A stretch of DNA of 64,000 nt from Phlebotomus papatasi (lineage: Eukaryota > Arthropoda > Insecta > Diptera > Psychodidae): positions 63,860,627 through 63,924,626 of the forward strand of contig NC_077223.1 of NCBI RefSeq assembly GCF_024763615.1, in the 5' to 3' direction. The position numbers and the translations under genes were made by a program. This document shows positions 11,444 to 22,702 of the stretch, in pieces. Position 1 is the first letter of the stretch. The number at the start of each line of letters is the position of its first letter. The notes below the pieces were generated by a model. The model did not search any database. It had not been told where the DNA came from and saw only the letters and a program-made list of their open reading frames with translations.

Positions 11444-12785
11444 TAAAACTTTTTTACTTTTCAAATTTTTCCAAATATATTCATCCTGAATTCACAATGC
11501 AGGAGTCTACCTAATCATAACATTTCTTTAATATTTTTATAAATTTTTAATATCCAAACTTATTCAGGAATTAAACAATCAGGCATTAAATGGTTCTATA
11601 ATGTTGCAATTAGAGAGTTCTAAAAGAAAACAGAAGAAAATGTTTCTTAGGCATCTCCCGTCTGCTAAATCCATCTAATCTCTTTAAGAATTGAGGTAAC
11701 TTAACAATTTAGGTTAAATCTATTCGAATAATTTTCTTATCAACAGCAGTTTAAGCACATCAGTGGTAATCCTCCTTCAACTAAGTTTCACATAACAATT
11801 GTATATAAGAACTTGGAGATCGAATGAGAATATCTCTTAAGGCCTTTTTTGTTATGGATGTTTTTAAGTTTCGAATTACTTACACTTTAATGGAAGAGCG
11901 TTGGGAGATGCTGAGAGTCCACCAATATGGTCTGATTTACTCCACTCATCCACAGTAAACTCATCAGTTGTGTGCTGAACATGGATATTTAGCCATTAGC
12001 CGGTGAATGTCTGCAAAGAAGAAGGTACATGATGAGAAAAATGAGGCATATCTAGCCCAAGAAAAGGTATAAGATGGCATAAAGTGGTATGAAATAAAAT
12101 TAAATATAATAAATATATTATTTTACATAATCATTCAATTATCTAATTGCTCGTCATTTTTTATTCTTATCCCCCTCCTTCTTCCCATATTCACAACAAA
12201 CTGCCAATATTAAATAATAGCAATATACAGTAATTGTTAGATGCCAAGGATTGCCTCCAATGGGTTCTTGCAGCCAGTCAAACCTGGGATGGCAAGATAA
12301 ATGCAATTGTGGTAAATTAATAAGAGAATCACACACAAACCTCTGATTTTATATGGGTTGTAACATTGTGATTTTCACGCTCTTGCGGTATATTGATGCA
12401 CTATCGTTAAGAATTGAGATCGTGCTTAATAGGAAACCGGATAAAATTATCATTACATTCATTCTCTGTTTTTCTTCTTTTTTTTCTAGTCTATAAAACA
12501 AGAAGAGTGCTAGATGTTCCCCATGGATGAAATGGAAGAAAAACATCTTGAGAATATAAAATGCAACGTATCACGATGAAATATAATTTAATTATTCTTC
12601 CCTTTTGCGAATCACTTTCTATTTTAATGACCATTTCTTAGCGGTGGATTGTGCCAAGAGGAAATCGTTGACGTATTTCTGATGGTTTGTTTTTACAGTG
12701 CAGTTAAGAAGAAAAACTTTTAATAAAAGTTCCTCGTCTTACCATTAAAAGAAATGACAAAATCGTTAAAGATTCAAATTTCAAA
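11444..12785. other. Unique AT-rich DNA, no gene seen
   Basis: Open frames at 12154-12336 and 12349-12546 (minus) were inspected and have no recognisable family or intact splice context. No RNA genes were seen. Confidence 0.45.
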
Positions 12786-12789
12786 TTAA

Positions 12790-13301
12790 CCCTTTAACGA
12801 CGAGACACTTTTTACGGACTGAAAATCAACAATAAAAATTAAACTGGAAAACATAATCAATGATAAGTCTTACATCTAACCTTGGAAAGCCCAACAGAAT
12901 CTGATTCGGTGTATTTTGTGCCTCTATGAACAATAGGGACAAAAATAGCCCAAAAATTTAAGTAGTTTTTCTGACAATGCCAATGAATAATATTTTTCGC
13001 TTTAATGAAAAATATTACGTATGAGTATTGTAGTTTTTATTGCCAAAAGGGTTTTGTTAAAAAAATTTGGAAGTATAAAAAATAAATAAAATCAGCTACG
13101 AATTTGAGAATTTAAAAATTCGCCATTTTTGAGCTTAAATATTTACTACATAGCAAATAACTAAAGACTTGCAAAAAAATTCTAGATTCTTTCAACCTTT
13201 TACTTTACAATTATGTACAGACATAAGAAAAAAAGAACTTTGGGTAGTCAGGAAAATTATTTTCTTTGTGGGACACCGGTGTTTCAATCGTCCTTAAAGG
13301 G
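12790..13301. mobile_element. TTAA-flanked MITE, CCCTTTAACGACG ends
   Basis: TTAA at 12786-12789 and 13302-13305 flanks ends CCCTTTAACGACGAGACAC and the inverse of CAATCGTCCTTAAAGGG. A GGACACCGGTG palindrome lies just inside the right end, as in the shorter relative at 2298-2439. It is non-coding, 512 bp. TTAA targets and CCC termini point to the piggyBac superfamily; no transposase remnant is visible. Confidence 0.75.
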
Positions 13302-13305
13302 TTAA

Positions 13306-14750
13306 AAAACCAATTTCCTCCAAAATAAACCAATATAACCAATAAAAACCAATAATTCTTCAAATTAATATAGAAATATTACCAAAATTTGTTAAAATAT
13401 ATTGGAAGTATACAAAAAATATCATTTATGAAAAATCATTCGAAATTCCAAAATCGTTCGAAACTCTGTCCATAGATCCATGAAATGTACTAAGTTGGTT
13501 CATGTATTTTCTGGTTGATGTACGGATGTTTTGGACTAGTAAGAAATACTGAAATTATCAACAGATTATTCTTATGTTCATAAATAACTTTTCGTATTTG
13601 AGAGCTCTCTCCGGTTTAGGTTCATACTGTGTCGATTCAAAGGTATATGAAAGAGAACCTGTCTAAAAACCCATTGGAAGTTCGAAAATTTAAAACGACA
13701 ATTTGCAAAAAAAGTGAAAAAGTTCATGAAACGTTTAGTTTAATAAAATTTAATTCAAACGTTTTGTCATCCTGATATTCCACAAAACAACACGAAAATT
13801 CCCGAATATCGAAAATTCGAAAACGGCTAGTGCTAACGCGGCGAATATGTCAACTTTCTCTTGAAACTTTCGGTCAATTTTTGAATAGGTTTGACTTGGC
13901 TTTGGAGTAGCTTTGTCTTTTCGAAAGAAGAGTAAATACAGTCAATCTTTCTTATTATTTTCTTTATTTTTTGTTATTTACTTGCATATAGTTTATTTAC
14001 CCCTTTGAATCACTCATCGGGCACCTCAGTAAAGGTGTATTATCACTTAGTCTTTAGGAGGATCACCAACCCATCACTCATTGTGCGTAATTTCCACAGA
14101 AAAGCCCATAAAGTGTCAGTGGTGATATATTGTGCATTGCGTATGGGATTTTAGAGTGTGTCTCATGTCTTTGATCTCCCTACCATACAAGAAGAACAAG
14201 AAAAAAAAGCACAAATAATATCTAATTCATGTAACACTTTATACACCTTTTATGATTGCATCGTGAAAATGTCAAATGCTATTGCACTATCGAGCCATAA
14301 ATTTTCTCCAGATCGTTTATATCGCACCACGATAGTGTTTCCCTTCTGCATTAAATAAATAAAATCCCATTTTCCCACCATTTATACGTCGCCTCGTCTC
14401 TCATTCACTCGTCTTTATCCACTGTGTTATGATAGAATACCTTGCTATAGATCTTTCTCAATTCACATGCCTCTATATACCCCGACCATGATCTTGACTC
14501 TGGATTGCAAAATCAGGAAATATAAAGTGAGAAAATATTGCTGGAATTTATTTTGCAATGCAATATAAATATCTAGTGATTTTTTTTTCATTCCCATACT
14601 CAAAATAGCCCGCGATCGCAGGTGATATTCGAAATATTGCTTCCAAACGGATCACATTTATTGCTAGAAGATCAGTGATCTTCAATGGTTAAATTTCTCA
14701 TCAATTATTGGGACTATGATTACAATAAATTATGTTAAGTTTTAAATGTA
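13306..14750. other. Unique AT-rich DNA, no gene seen
   Basis: A 66-codon frame at 14158-14358 has no recognisable family. No RNA gene or shared repeat was noticed. Confidence 0.45.
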
Positions 14751-14754
14751 CTGA

Positions 14755-15500
14755 GCAATAAATATCGGAGTAACTGGAAAATCGACAAATGAACCCGATT
14801 TAGTGTCAAATATCGATAAATCGATACTATGTTTGCAAAAAGATTAGCAGATCAACATAATATGGTCTGGTATTTGCAGAAAGTAACAGATCAGATGAGA
14901 ACGATTTGCGTAAAATATCTACAGATAGTCAGATCTCAATGCAAAAACGATAAATTGACACTGGGTTTCAATTCTTGATCGTAAAAGATCTGATGATCGC
15001 AACGATCTCTGTATAGATCGTCATATAGGTATGATTTTGCAGAGATTCACAGAAGAATTTCTACAAAATATAGATATATTAAGATCGATTTTCGTAAAAT
15101 ATTGTCAGATGGGCATAATCTCTGCACGATCTTTGCGCAAAATCGAAATATCGACACTTGAATGAACTATGAACGGATAATCGAAAAATTAGCGGTATTT
15201 TGGTTTTAAAAATTTGGAGATCGATACGAACCTTTTAATATATTGTTACCTTAGCACCGTCTTTGCAAAAGACCGATTAATGGGATTTATCTCTGTAAAG
15301 ATCGTTACGTCTGCAAAAGTTTTACAGCGATCGGCAGAGCATTTTATGAGAAAGATCCACATAAAAGTCCAGGAAGATTTTCGTAAAATATCGAAAAATC
15401 GTTACATTCTTTATAAACGATCGGCAGCTCAGAAGGATCTTTGCAAAAAATGGGAAGATTGCCAAAAACTTTGTAAAGATTGACAGAAGGGTACAATTTT
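14755..15500. repeat. Degenerate GATC-rich minisatellite
   Basis: Variants of two short motifs, GATCTTTGCAAAA and TCGNAAAATCG / TTTTCGTAAAATAT, recur every few tens of bases, with many AGATCGNT and CAGATCAG words. The spacing is irregular and the copies are diverged, so it is an old, decayed tandem repeat. Open frames in both orientations at 15214-15516 (for example with repeated FAK-like words) are translations of the repeat, not genes. Confidence 0.55.
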
Positions 15501-17455
15501 TGGAAAAATGTAACACGTAAACAATTGAAGTGGACAGCGAAACAGCGATAAAGTTATCGACACCATGCTAATCAATCTACAAAGCTGTTCCTAAGTCCCT
15601 ATCATCAGAAAAAAATAGTGGAAACCTTTGCATTCAAGTCAGTTTAGCACATCAACAAAAGTATTTTGTAATATTAACTTATAATAATCTTTAACCTTCA
15701 AGATTTTTTAATTAACAAATTTGCCTGGAATTCTTAAAATTATTTCTCTGAGTACATTCTTGTCGATTTGGCGATCTTTAGATCATTTTCGTGAAATTTT
15801 CAGTACAACAGATCACTTCATCAAACTGTAATTTCTACATAAAAACCAAAATTTGATGATCATCTTTGGTGCTTTGACCATAAAATAAAATAACTCTACT
15901 TCCTCGCCAATTACAGAGGATTTTCTGATGATCTCATAATCTTGATGTATATGAAAACCGATGAAACAAATTTGGGAATTTCACAATTCTCCTGTACCAT
16001 GATTCTGCAATCATGATCTATACGAGAATTCTCTTCCGCCCAATTCAAGATCATGAAGCAGCTTCATGATCAAATTATTTGTAAATTCAGGAGATGGAAC
16101 TATTAGTGGAGAAAGACAATTGATTGGGGAGAGACCTTAGAAAGAACCATGTAAAAAAAAACATTGATGCTATTTGCAATTTCAAACACTCCCAGGCGCA
16201 TTTTTGTCCGTAATCATTTCCGGATTATGAGCTTTAATTGAGGCAATCAACCTTAGCACAATTTTCAGGATATGGGGATGAAATGGCAAGTAGCCAATAG
16301 ATCGAAGGTGGAAAGAAGAGGGAAATTATAATCATTGGCTACGCAGAGAGTGTCTTAAAAGAAATCCAATTCCGCAGCTCAATAGCATTATTCGCTGTTT
16401 GATCGTTTTGTCTGGCTCGTTTCGATTATTACCACTCTTCTCTATACCTTCTTGAATGGCTTCCAGAGATTTTTACGGCTACTGTAAGAATGATCTTCTT
16501 GTGTGTTTTTGCCTCGCATAATATTCTGCCTTTTTTTTCCACCACCTCCAGCACACCTCTTTTTTATCACTTTGTTCTATTCGATTAGGTTAAAAATTTA
16601 CAAGACTTCTATAATGATTTTCTTGAATCAGCGATTTTGTTGCTATCCTCAAAACAGTACAAAAAAAAAAACTATTCACTATTTCTCTTTTCTCCTTCGA
16701 TCATGAACTCAAACAAGAGTTTGAATTATTTCTAGTCATTACTGAGCTTCTCCATTTTTTTTTTCTTGCACCGAACCCAATAAAGGTTAATTAGATTCCA
16801 AAACCTATTGAATTTCACCCAAAAGTTATGCAGATTGGAAAATGATTAGGAATATGAAATCTCTACCACCATCCTCCTCCTTTTCTTTGCTATTGAACTA
16901 AATAATGGCATTTAAACTCCAAATAGTTGATTGACCCCCAGGAGTGAGTAAAGTTTTGTGGTTTAGGAGGGACAAAAAGAAGGTCATCGTGCGAAAGCCA
17001 TAGCTAATTCGCGGTTTACCTGTGCGTCTATAGTAATTAATTTATTAGCGGTGCAAATTGATCACACACCATACAAATTTGGTGATCGTTATACCGAATG
17101 AGGTATTTATTAGTTGGAATATTTGCATGAGCTTTTGGGTGAGTGCAAATTTTTTTTCCATTAGCTTGTTCCCAAGTGTTGTGTGTTAAAAATTTCTTGT
17201 ACATAAATTCATTAACCGTTGCGTAATTATTTTATTACACCAAATATAACACCAAAGATTTTATGGCATGAAGCAGTCACGTTATCTTTGCAAATATTTG
17301 ATCTTCGAAATTTTAGTTAAAGAAATTTGGGTCGAAGAATTCGTAAAAAGTTAATATATCATTTTTAAAGACATTGTTAAACAGAAAATGCCTTGTTCCC
17401 TCAGACATCCCTTCTTAGTCTATGTTCAATTCTTTTGACATATTTTAGTGCTCGA
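15501..17455. other. Unique AT-rich DNA, no gene seen
   Basis: The only structure noted is a short inverted repeat GATCATGAAG / CTTCATGATC at 16049-16072. The open frame at 16503-16706 is low-complexity. Nothing else was recognised. Confidence 0.45.
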
Positions 17456-17456
17456 A

Positions 17457-17880
17457 CTGAAAGAGAGGGCAGTTATATAATCGTTTTTTTTCAATCTGTC
17501 ACCGTTCTAGAGCCTAAACGGTATGAGATATCGACTTTCAGTCTTCGATAACCTCTAATAAAAAACAATATCTCTAGACGTTCAACGCCTCTAACCCTTT
17601 CAAAACCATGTTTTTTTTTGGTTTTTATCAAAATTGGCCCAACTTTTTTCAATGATTTTCGGATATGTTTTAGAAGCAATTCAGGCGAACATTTCGTCCA
17701 AGTATACCTATGTCCGGAAAATTCGGCATTTTCAATTATTGAAGATTAAAGTTCAACCACTTTGGAGGGCCTATTTTTCAACCGATTTGGTTACTTGGAC
17801 ACTTTTCCATCTCTTTTTAAATGTTATTTTAAAGTTTCTTGACCGATAGGTAAATGGCGTTGGGCAAAATTTCGTTAGTG
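17457..17880. repeat. Dispersed repeat H, copy 1
   Basis: Shares blocks with 33915-34130, 42040-42440 and 45001-45730: an AAACGGTATGAGATATCGAC-like block, AACCATGTTTTTTT, TTTCGGATATGTTTTAGAAG, a GGCGAACATTTCGTCC block and CCACTTTGGAGGGCC. The order of blocks is preserved but one strand is inverted relative to 45001-45730. Predicted frames at 17491-17679 and 17634-17849 fall inside it and are not supported. The nature of the family (degraded transposon or other) is unknown. Confidence 0.6.
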
Positions 17881-17941
17881 TTCGAAAATTCAAAGTGAAA
17901 TTCGAACACTCAAAGAAAATTTCGCACGAAGTACCATAGAT

Positions 17942-18060
17942 ACGGGTGACTTTGTCCTCAGTCGGTGACTTTGACCCCCTACTGTTCGTAAACTTTTCTT
18001 TAATTCTAATGTATAAAAATGGTCCTGAAAGATAAGACATGGTAGTGATCAGACATGTGG
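17942..18060. mobile_element. Half of the GGGTGACTTT MITE family
   Basis: ACGGGTGACTTTGTCCTCAG and the following CTGTTCGTAAACTTTTCTTT match the left half of the complete element at 62243-62434. The right half is replaced by the inverted duplication starting at 18038. This is a truncated copy. Confidence 0.6.
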
Positions 18061-18436
18061 TTGAATAACACACCAAATTAAATTTAGTTCAGTCCAATTT
18101 TGAAACCGAAAGAGGTGGGATAGACTTATGCAAATCCTTTGAGAATGAAAGAAACGTTAATATTGGTTTTACGAATTTTTTCTGATCTAAAAGGTGTGCC
18201 GGAATTAATTAATTTGAGAATTCGGCATTTTGGCTTTTGGGATTTTGACCGGAACCCGTATCCTAATGTCTCCGGCACACCTTTTAGATCAGAAAAAAAT
18301 CGTAAAACCAATATTAACTTTTTTTTCTTTCTCAAAGGATTTGCATAAGTCTATCCCACCTCCTCCGGTTTCAAAATTGGACTGAACTAAATTTAATTTG
18401 GTGTGTTATTCAATTACATGTCTGATCACTACCATG
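18038..18436. repeat. Inverted duplication, 166-bp arms
   Basis: Left arm 18038-18203 (from CATGGTAGTGATCAGACATG to AAGGTGTGCCGGA) is repeated in inverse at 18271-18436 with few mismatches. The inner arm ends TCCGGCACACCTTTTAGATC match the terminal repeat of the MITE at 61326-61592, but here the termini point towards the centre. The 67-bp spacer holds an inverted copy of the first 50 or so bases of the adjacent iteron element (18436-18490). The near-identical open frames at 18126-18335 (minus) and 18139-18348 (plus) simply reflect the palindrome. Confidence 0.75.
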
Positions 18437-18655
18437 GGTCCCGGTCAAAATCCCGAAAGCCAAAATGCCGAATTCTCAAATTAATTAATTCTTCTTACTC
18501 CCACGATTGCACCCGCATTTTCTGAAGGCAAAGGAAAATTTTCTGTGTATTGGGAAATTATTCTTCAAATTATCCTTCATATAATTTCATCCCTTTCAGG
18601 ATTTTGAACATTCGAGATTTTGACTTTCAGGATTTTGGCCTTTTCGGGACAGGGG
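18436..18655. mobile_element. Iteron-ended element, copy 1
   Basis: Begins GGGTCCCGGTCAAAATCCCG and continues with a CCGAAAGCCAAAAT unit; ends with inverted units GGATTTTGAACATTCGAGAT and TTTCGGGAC. The unique core (ACTCCCACGATTGCACCC, CTGAAGGCAAAGG, TGGGAAATTATTCT, ATAATTTCAT) is shared with 37198-37492 and 55066-55432. The ends are built from a roughly 17-bp iteron present in different numbers in each copy. Confidence 0.7.
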
Positions 18656-19018
18656 AGTGACATTAGCTCTTAAAAATGTGACCAGTTTTAGTGTCATTTT
18701 TTTCCTGTTTTCGTACACATTTCACGAGATATCTTCAAAGCTACGTAGGTTGCCAATTTGGGGTTTTCGGTTGCCTCTTCGTTATTAAATTGGCTTTTAT
18801 CTTGTATTAGCATTTTTTGCTAATTCATTCTACAATGACAGAAAACAGCTAATAAACTCAAAAGTTTTTTCGGCGCGCTAGAAGCATATGGGAAACATAG
18901 GAAATGTCATGTCCCTGTTTCGGGATATATTAAGAAATCACCCCAGTATTATCCAGTATCATCTGGAGTTTTATTCTCCAATTGTGTCTTGGATAAAAAG
19001 TGTATTTTTTGCAAAATA
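18656..19018. other. AT-rich spacer, nothing recognised
   Basis: No gene or repeat is supported between the iteron element and the next MITE. The open frame 18888-19094 runs into the MITE and is not supported. Confidence 0.5.
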
Positions 19019-19020
19019 TA

Positions 19021-19448
19021 GGGTAAGTATGCCAAATTTCAGCATAGTTGCATGCAAGCGCCAAAGTATCAAGTTTGTAATGTATTATTTTTAATGCAAG
19101 TTGATTTTTTTTAAATTAATTCTTCTTAAGGAGTGTTGCTTGGAATCTTGTAGACAGTTTATCGTTTTTATTTTTTCTAAAATCATTCTTAAGACATTTT
19201 AAAACGAATAAAAATGTGGACATAGCATTGGTGGCCTATTCCGGCCACCTTCATTCTCATTGATCCTTGCCCTTCCGGAATTCTTCCAATATCTTTTTCA
19301 GATCATCTTGCTCGTCGAAGCGATATTTTTCGTTATTTTTTGCATTGTATAATCTCTAGAGAATGCAAAAACTAAAAATTCTTGAAAATTTGAGGAACAA
19401 AAAATGTGGCCGGAATTGCAATCTGGCCGAAATTTGGTACACTTACCC
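19021..19448. mobile_element. TA-flanked MITE, GGGTAAGTATGCC family, copy 1
   Basis: The left end GGGTAAGTATGCCAAATTTC pairs with the inverse of GAAATTTGGTACACTTACCC on the right; TA lies at 19019-19020 and 19449-19450. The interior (GCATGCAAGCGCC, CAGTTTATCGTTTTTATTTT, TGTGGCCGGAATTGCA) matches the complete copy at 50388-50812. It is non-coding. Confidence 0.85.
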
Positions 19449-19450
19449 TA

Positions 19451-20940
19451 ATTGTTGCTTGATAAAATGAAGCTCAATTTCGAATTTCGAATATAAGTAG
19501 ATTTTCACACAAGGTTGGGAAAATTTGTGAAATATCAAAATCAAAAGCTATTAAAAAAAATTACTCAGACTTACACCCGAGACACTTCGAAATTCGATCA
19601 GTAGGGCAATTCTGTAAGGATATGGCAATGTCATATGACAAATTTTCGTGATAAATTCGGGAACAGGACAACATTAAAGGCCAAGGAGTACCGAATGATC
19701 ATCACACGGAGCTATATGAAACTCTTAGTAACTGATATGAATCTGATTTTCAATGAATTTTTCCGAATTTTCCATATAAAAAATTTAAAATTTCTCATAT
19801 GACATTGTCATACTGTTACAGAATTCCCCTACAGGAAGTATTTCAGCCATCATGGGAGAAAACGAGAAGGAAAATATTTTTAGCTTTCGTCATTGATTTT
19901 TGATTTATTTTCAATCTAGTTGTGAATGAGGCAGTTATGTGTACACAGTCAGTGTCAATGTAGGTAATTTTCGAAAAAAATCAAACTAGAAATCCCGGAA
20001 AGATCTTGTCCCTCTCTCTGGGATGTTTTGCTAGCAGTGCACTAGAAATGTTTCTCAATTACTTTTGAGACTGCTAAATAAAGACTATTTTTATAAATCT
20101 AATCTTAAGAGGAATTACTTGCAGAAGCTTTTGAAAGTTGCATTTTCAAATAATTTATTCGAACAAATTTTCGATATCGAAGGGTTTATTCTGTACACAA
20201 GGATTCTACAGTATAAACCAATATTTACATAGTAATTTGCATCAAAATCAGCTGAGTTTTGATCTAGAAAGTTTATCCATTTGGTTTTGAAATTCTCTAA
20301 TCGATTTGTGGCTGAGATTAGTTGAACAACATCTTGCACTACATTGGGAGGGTATTTGCATTAGATTGCAGATTTTGTTGTGAATGGCAATTTTGTATTT
20401 CACCTTCGCGTGATGGAGGGAATTATTAATTATTAAAGTATTTCGGTATAATCTTATGGTTCAGAGACCTTCAGAGATTTGCCTTCGGGAGAGAACAGTA
20501 TATACACAAAACACTCTGGCAATATTAATTTTATTCAGGAAGACTTTGCCAAGTTATTTCAACTTCATCATTACAACATTTTTACCAATAACCGTTTTTC
20601 TTTTACCAAGTGATGAGTTGGGATTTTACGATGGTGGCTTTTTTTTTGGTTGATGCGGTATTATATTTTCGCCTTTCATGGGGATTGACAGTATACATAA
20701 TACGATGAAGATTGTGGCAGAATTTAGCAATAATTTTCCACTGATTTGAGGCATGCAAGAAAGATGGAAAATAACTTTAACACCGTGAGACAATGTGTGA
20801 AATTGGAAAGACATAGGAATGATCTTGGTGCAGTCAGACAAAAGGATGACAAGTAAATCATATAATTATTTTCTAAATTTCATAAATTATAAAGCATAAA
20901 ATTTAAACATCATCATCATGTGCGATGGCAAAGCATGACG
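19451..20940. other. Unique AT-rich DNA, no gene seen
   Basis: Open frames at 20115-20339 (minus), 20456-20653 (plus) and 20626-20841 (minus) were inspected and show no recognisable family. If the exon at 20945-21115 is real, the adjoining part near 20850-20944 would be its 3' untranslated region; no canonical AATAAA was found there. Confidence 0.45.
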
Positions 20941-20944
20941 CTAT

Positions 20945-21115
20945 TTAAAAGTCATCATCATCCTCGTGACGCTTCTTGGCAATTTTTTTTTCTTCAAAAA
21001 TCTTTTTCTTTTTGCTTTTCTTTCCAACTATCTCTCTCTCCACCTTCAATTTATTTCTCTCCTTAATCAGACATATATTGTGTCTCAGCCGTGTGGTTTG
21101 CCAAGGTGGTTGTGC
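20945..21115 (-). CDS. Candidate last coding exon, lysine-rich C-terminus (unidentified)
   Basis: On the minus strand an open frame of 56 codons runs from just after a possible splice acceptor (TTGTTCTTAG then CTTAG, near 21116-21120) to a TAA at 20945-20947. It begins around AQPPWQTTRL and includes RHNICLIKERNKLKVERE, then KKSKKKKIFEEKKIAKKRH, and ends in an acidic EDDDDF. Alternating basic and acidic runs with a D-rich end are typical of real nuclear or nucleolar protein tails, and the frame keeps sense codons through an AT-rich area. No ATG precedes it in frame (a TAG lies immediately upstream), so it would need to be the 3' exon of a spliced gene whose other exons were not found. The family is not recognised. 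A chance frame in lysine-rich AT sequence cannot be excluded. Confidence 0.35.
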   Translation of the reverse strand, partial: AQPPWQTTRLRHNICLIKERNKLKVEREIVGKKSKKKKIFEEKKIAKKRHEDDDDF

Positions 21116-21120
21116 CTAAG

Positions 21121-21746
21121 CTAAGAACAAATTGCACAATCACTGCTCGAGAATGGCGACTTGCCAGCTACTCATGGGCAATTACAGCAATTGGTAAACA
21201 AACTGTAGCACCAAAGTGGATTTCTAACACACCAACTTTTTGGATTATCGAAGCCTGACGGAGGCCCAATTCGAGCATACAGCTCAAAAACTGCGAATGA
21301 CACGAGGAGTGCAATATTTAGCATGAGTTGACAAACCTCTATAGGGATGGGGTCGATGTACCAACAATGTAAAAAAAAACAGATTAAATAATTCTCATCT
21401 CTGCCTGGTCACTGACACTCAGACTGGCGGAACTTCTGTTTTGTCTCTCCGTACCACCAAACTCAACCAACAAATATATAGATTGAAAGTTTTATTGCAA
21501 ATTTTCGCTGGCAAATGTCTCGCGGTCAGTCAGTTTTAGTAGAATGCGTGGGGTGAACTAGTTGTTCGATTTGTGTACAAATCAGTGTTCTTATGAAAAT
21601 ACCCATTAAAAGTCCCGTGACTTTGTGCTACAGGCACAAAAATTGCAAACTGCAAGATACATGCACAACAAACTTTAGTCGTTAAAAATCATAATTAAAA
21701 TTGGTTACACGCGAGTTTCGTTTCAAGGTTAAAATATTTAAATCCA
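21121..21746. other. Unique DNA upstream of the candidate exon
   Basis: This would be intron or 5' sequence of the candidate minus-strand gene. No second exon could be identified with confidence. It is somewhat less AT-rich than average. A lone MITE end CCCTTTTAAGGAGGATC follows TTAA at 21747-21750 with no visible partner. Confidence 0.4.
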
Positions 21747-21819
21747 TTAACCCTTTTAAGGAGGATCAGAAAATTTTTCTTTCAATGACAAAAAAAGAAA
21801 TGTAGGGGAAAACGTGGTA

Positions 21820-22037
21820 GGAGTAAGTGGGGCACCTTTGAAAGTGGGGCAGCTTTGAAATTAGGATTTTTCACCTATTTTTAAATAAAATTAAGCTTTA
21901 TCGTGATATAATTTAGCTGCACAACAAACAGATTGAGAAGCTAAATTACATTATAATACGGCTTAGTTCTAGTTAAACATAGGAGAAAAATCCTATTTTC
22001 AAAGGTGCACCACTTTCAAAGGTGCCTCACTTCCCCC
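21820..22037. mobile_element. Nested TA-flanked MITE, GGGGGAAGTGGGGC family
   Basis: Inserted in the F element at TA (21818-21819 and 22038-22039). The ends are GGAGTAAGTGGGGCACCTTT and the inverse of AGGTGCCTCACTTCCCCC. The interior matches 1494-1689, including a GAAATTAGGATTTTTC block and an inverted AATTTAGC motif. It is non-coding. Confidence 0.85.
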
Positions 22038-22187
22038 TACCTTGGGACGAATCAAGCTACGAACACCTAATTTTTTTCAATATGTTTTTAATTAATTTGA
22101 CTCATTATGATATTTAAATAGCTATTTCAATGCCTCAAATTTCCTGAAAAGAGCCATGAGCCAAATTGATTAATAACATAGGAAAAA

Positions 22188-22425
22188 CCTGGGGTGACAT
22201 GATAACTTATTTTCGATACTATTGACTATCGATTCTAAAAAAATTAAATGATGGCTGCACTTCCTGTAACTAATATAAACGTTTATCAACAGTTTCATTC
22301 TTTTAAGACTGTCACAATGAATGGCCCAATAATGCAGAAAAGATCGACATTTACTTATTCTCACAGATAGAGACTTATCGACACTATCGATTCGATAGTG
22401 TCGAAAAGTTATCATTCCACCCCTG
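22188..22425. mobile_element. Second nested MITE, CTGGGGTGACATGATAAC ends
   Basis: The left end CTGGGGTGACATGATAACTT pairs with the inverse of AAGTTATCATTCCACCCCTG, and TTTCGATACTAT with ATAGTGTCGAAA just inside. The F sequence resumes on both sides (CATAGGAAAAA left, GAGTTGTTTGAAGCTTGAG right), which proves insertion into F. Exact boundaries and target duplication are uncertain by a few bases. An 81-codon frame inside it is not a gene. Confidence 0.75.
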
Positions 22426-22541
22426 AGTTGTTTGAAGCTTGAGTCGTCTGAATGTAGCGCACTTTCCCTTATCGATCATAATCAGTCTGCTAAATTATTT
22501 ATAAATATCATTGCTACCGTATAAGTTAAGTGATGAATCTA

Positions 22542-22700
22542 TCGACTATGAAGGTTGGATCGTCACTCTAAAATAAAATTCTTTTTTTGCAAATTATTTG
22601 CTTTTTCGTGTAAAACAACGTTCGATTATTTCGTTAAAAACGAGATATATTTTGAAAAATAAATCATTTTATTTTGGGATGACGATACCTTCATGGTCGA
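22542..22700. mobile_element. TA-flanked MITE, TCGACTATGAAGG ends
   Basis: TCGACTATGAAGGTTGGATC on the left pairs with the inverse of GATACCTTCATGGTCGA on the right, and CTAAAATAAAATTC with ATTTTATTTTGGG inside. TA flanks both ends (22540-22541 and 22701-22702). At 159 bp it is near the minimum for a MITE; the central TTGCAAATTATTTGC is itself palindromic. Confidence 0.75.
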
Positions 22701-22702
22701 TA

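Larger units (their letters stand above)
21805..22469. mobile_element. F-family TA-flanked MITE carrying two nested MITEs
   Basis: The left end GGGGAAAACGTGG (after TA 21803-21804) continues at 22040 with CTTGGGACGAATCAAGC; the right end is the inverse of GAGTCGTCTGAATGTAGCGC and ACTTTCCC before TA 22470-22471. Removing the two inserts restores the F-family end seen uninterrupted at 50090, GGGGAAAGCGCGCTACC followed by a CTCAAGCTTCGGACAACTC block. Other partial F copies: 41780-41895, 44845-44995, 46785-46837 and 50090-50220. Confidence 0.8.
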
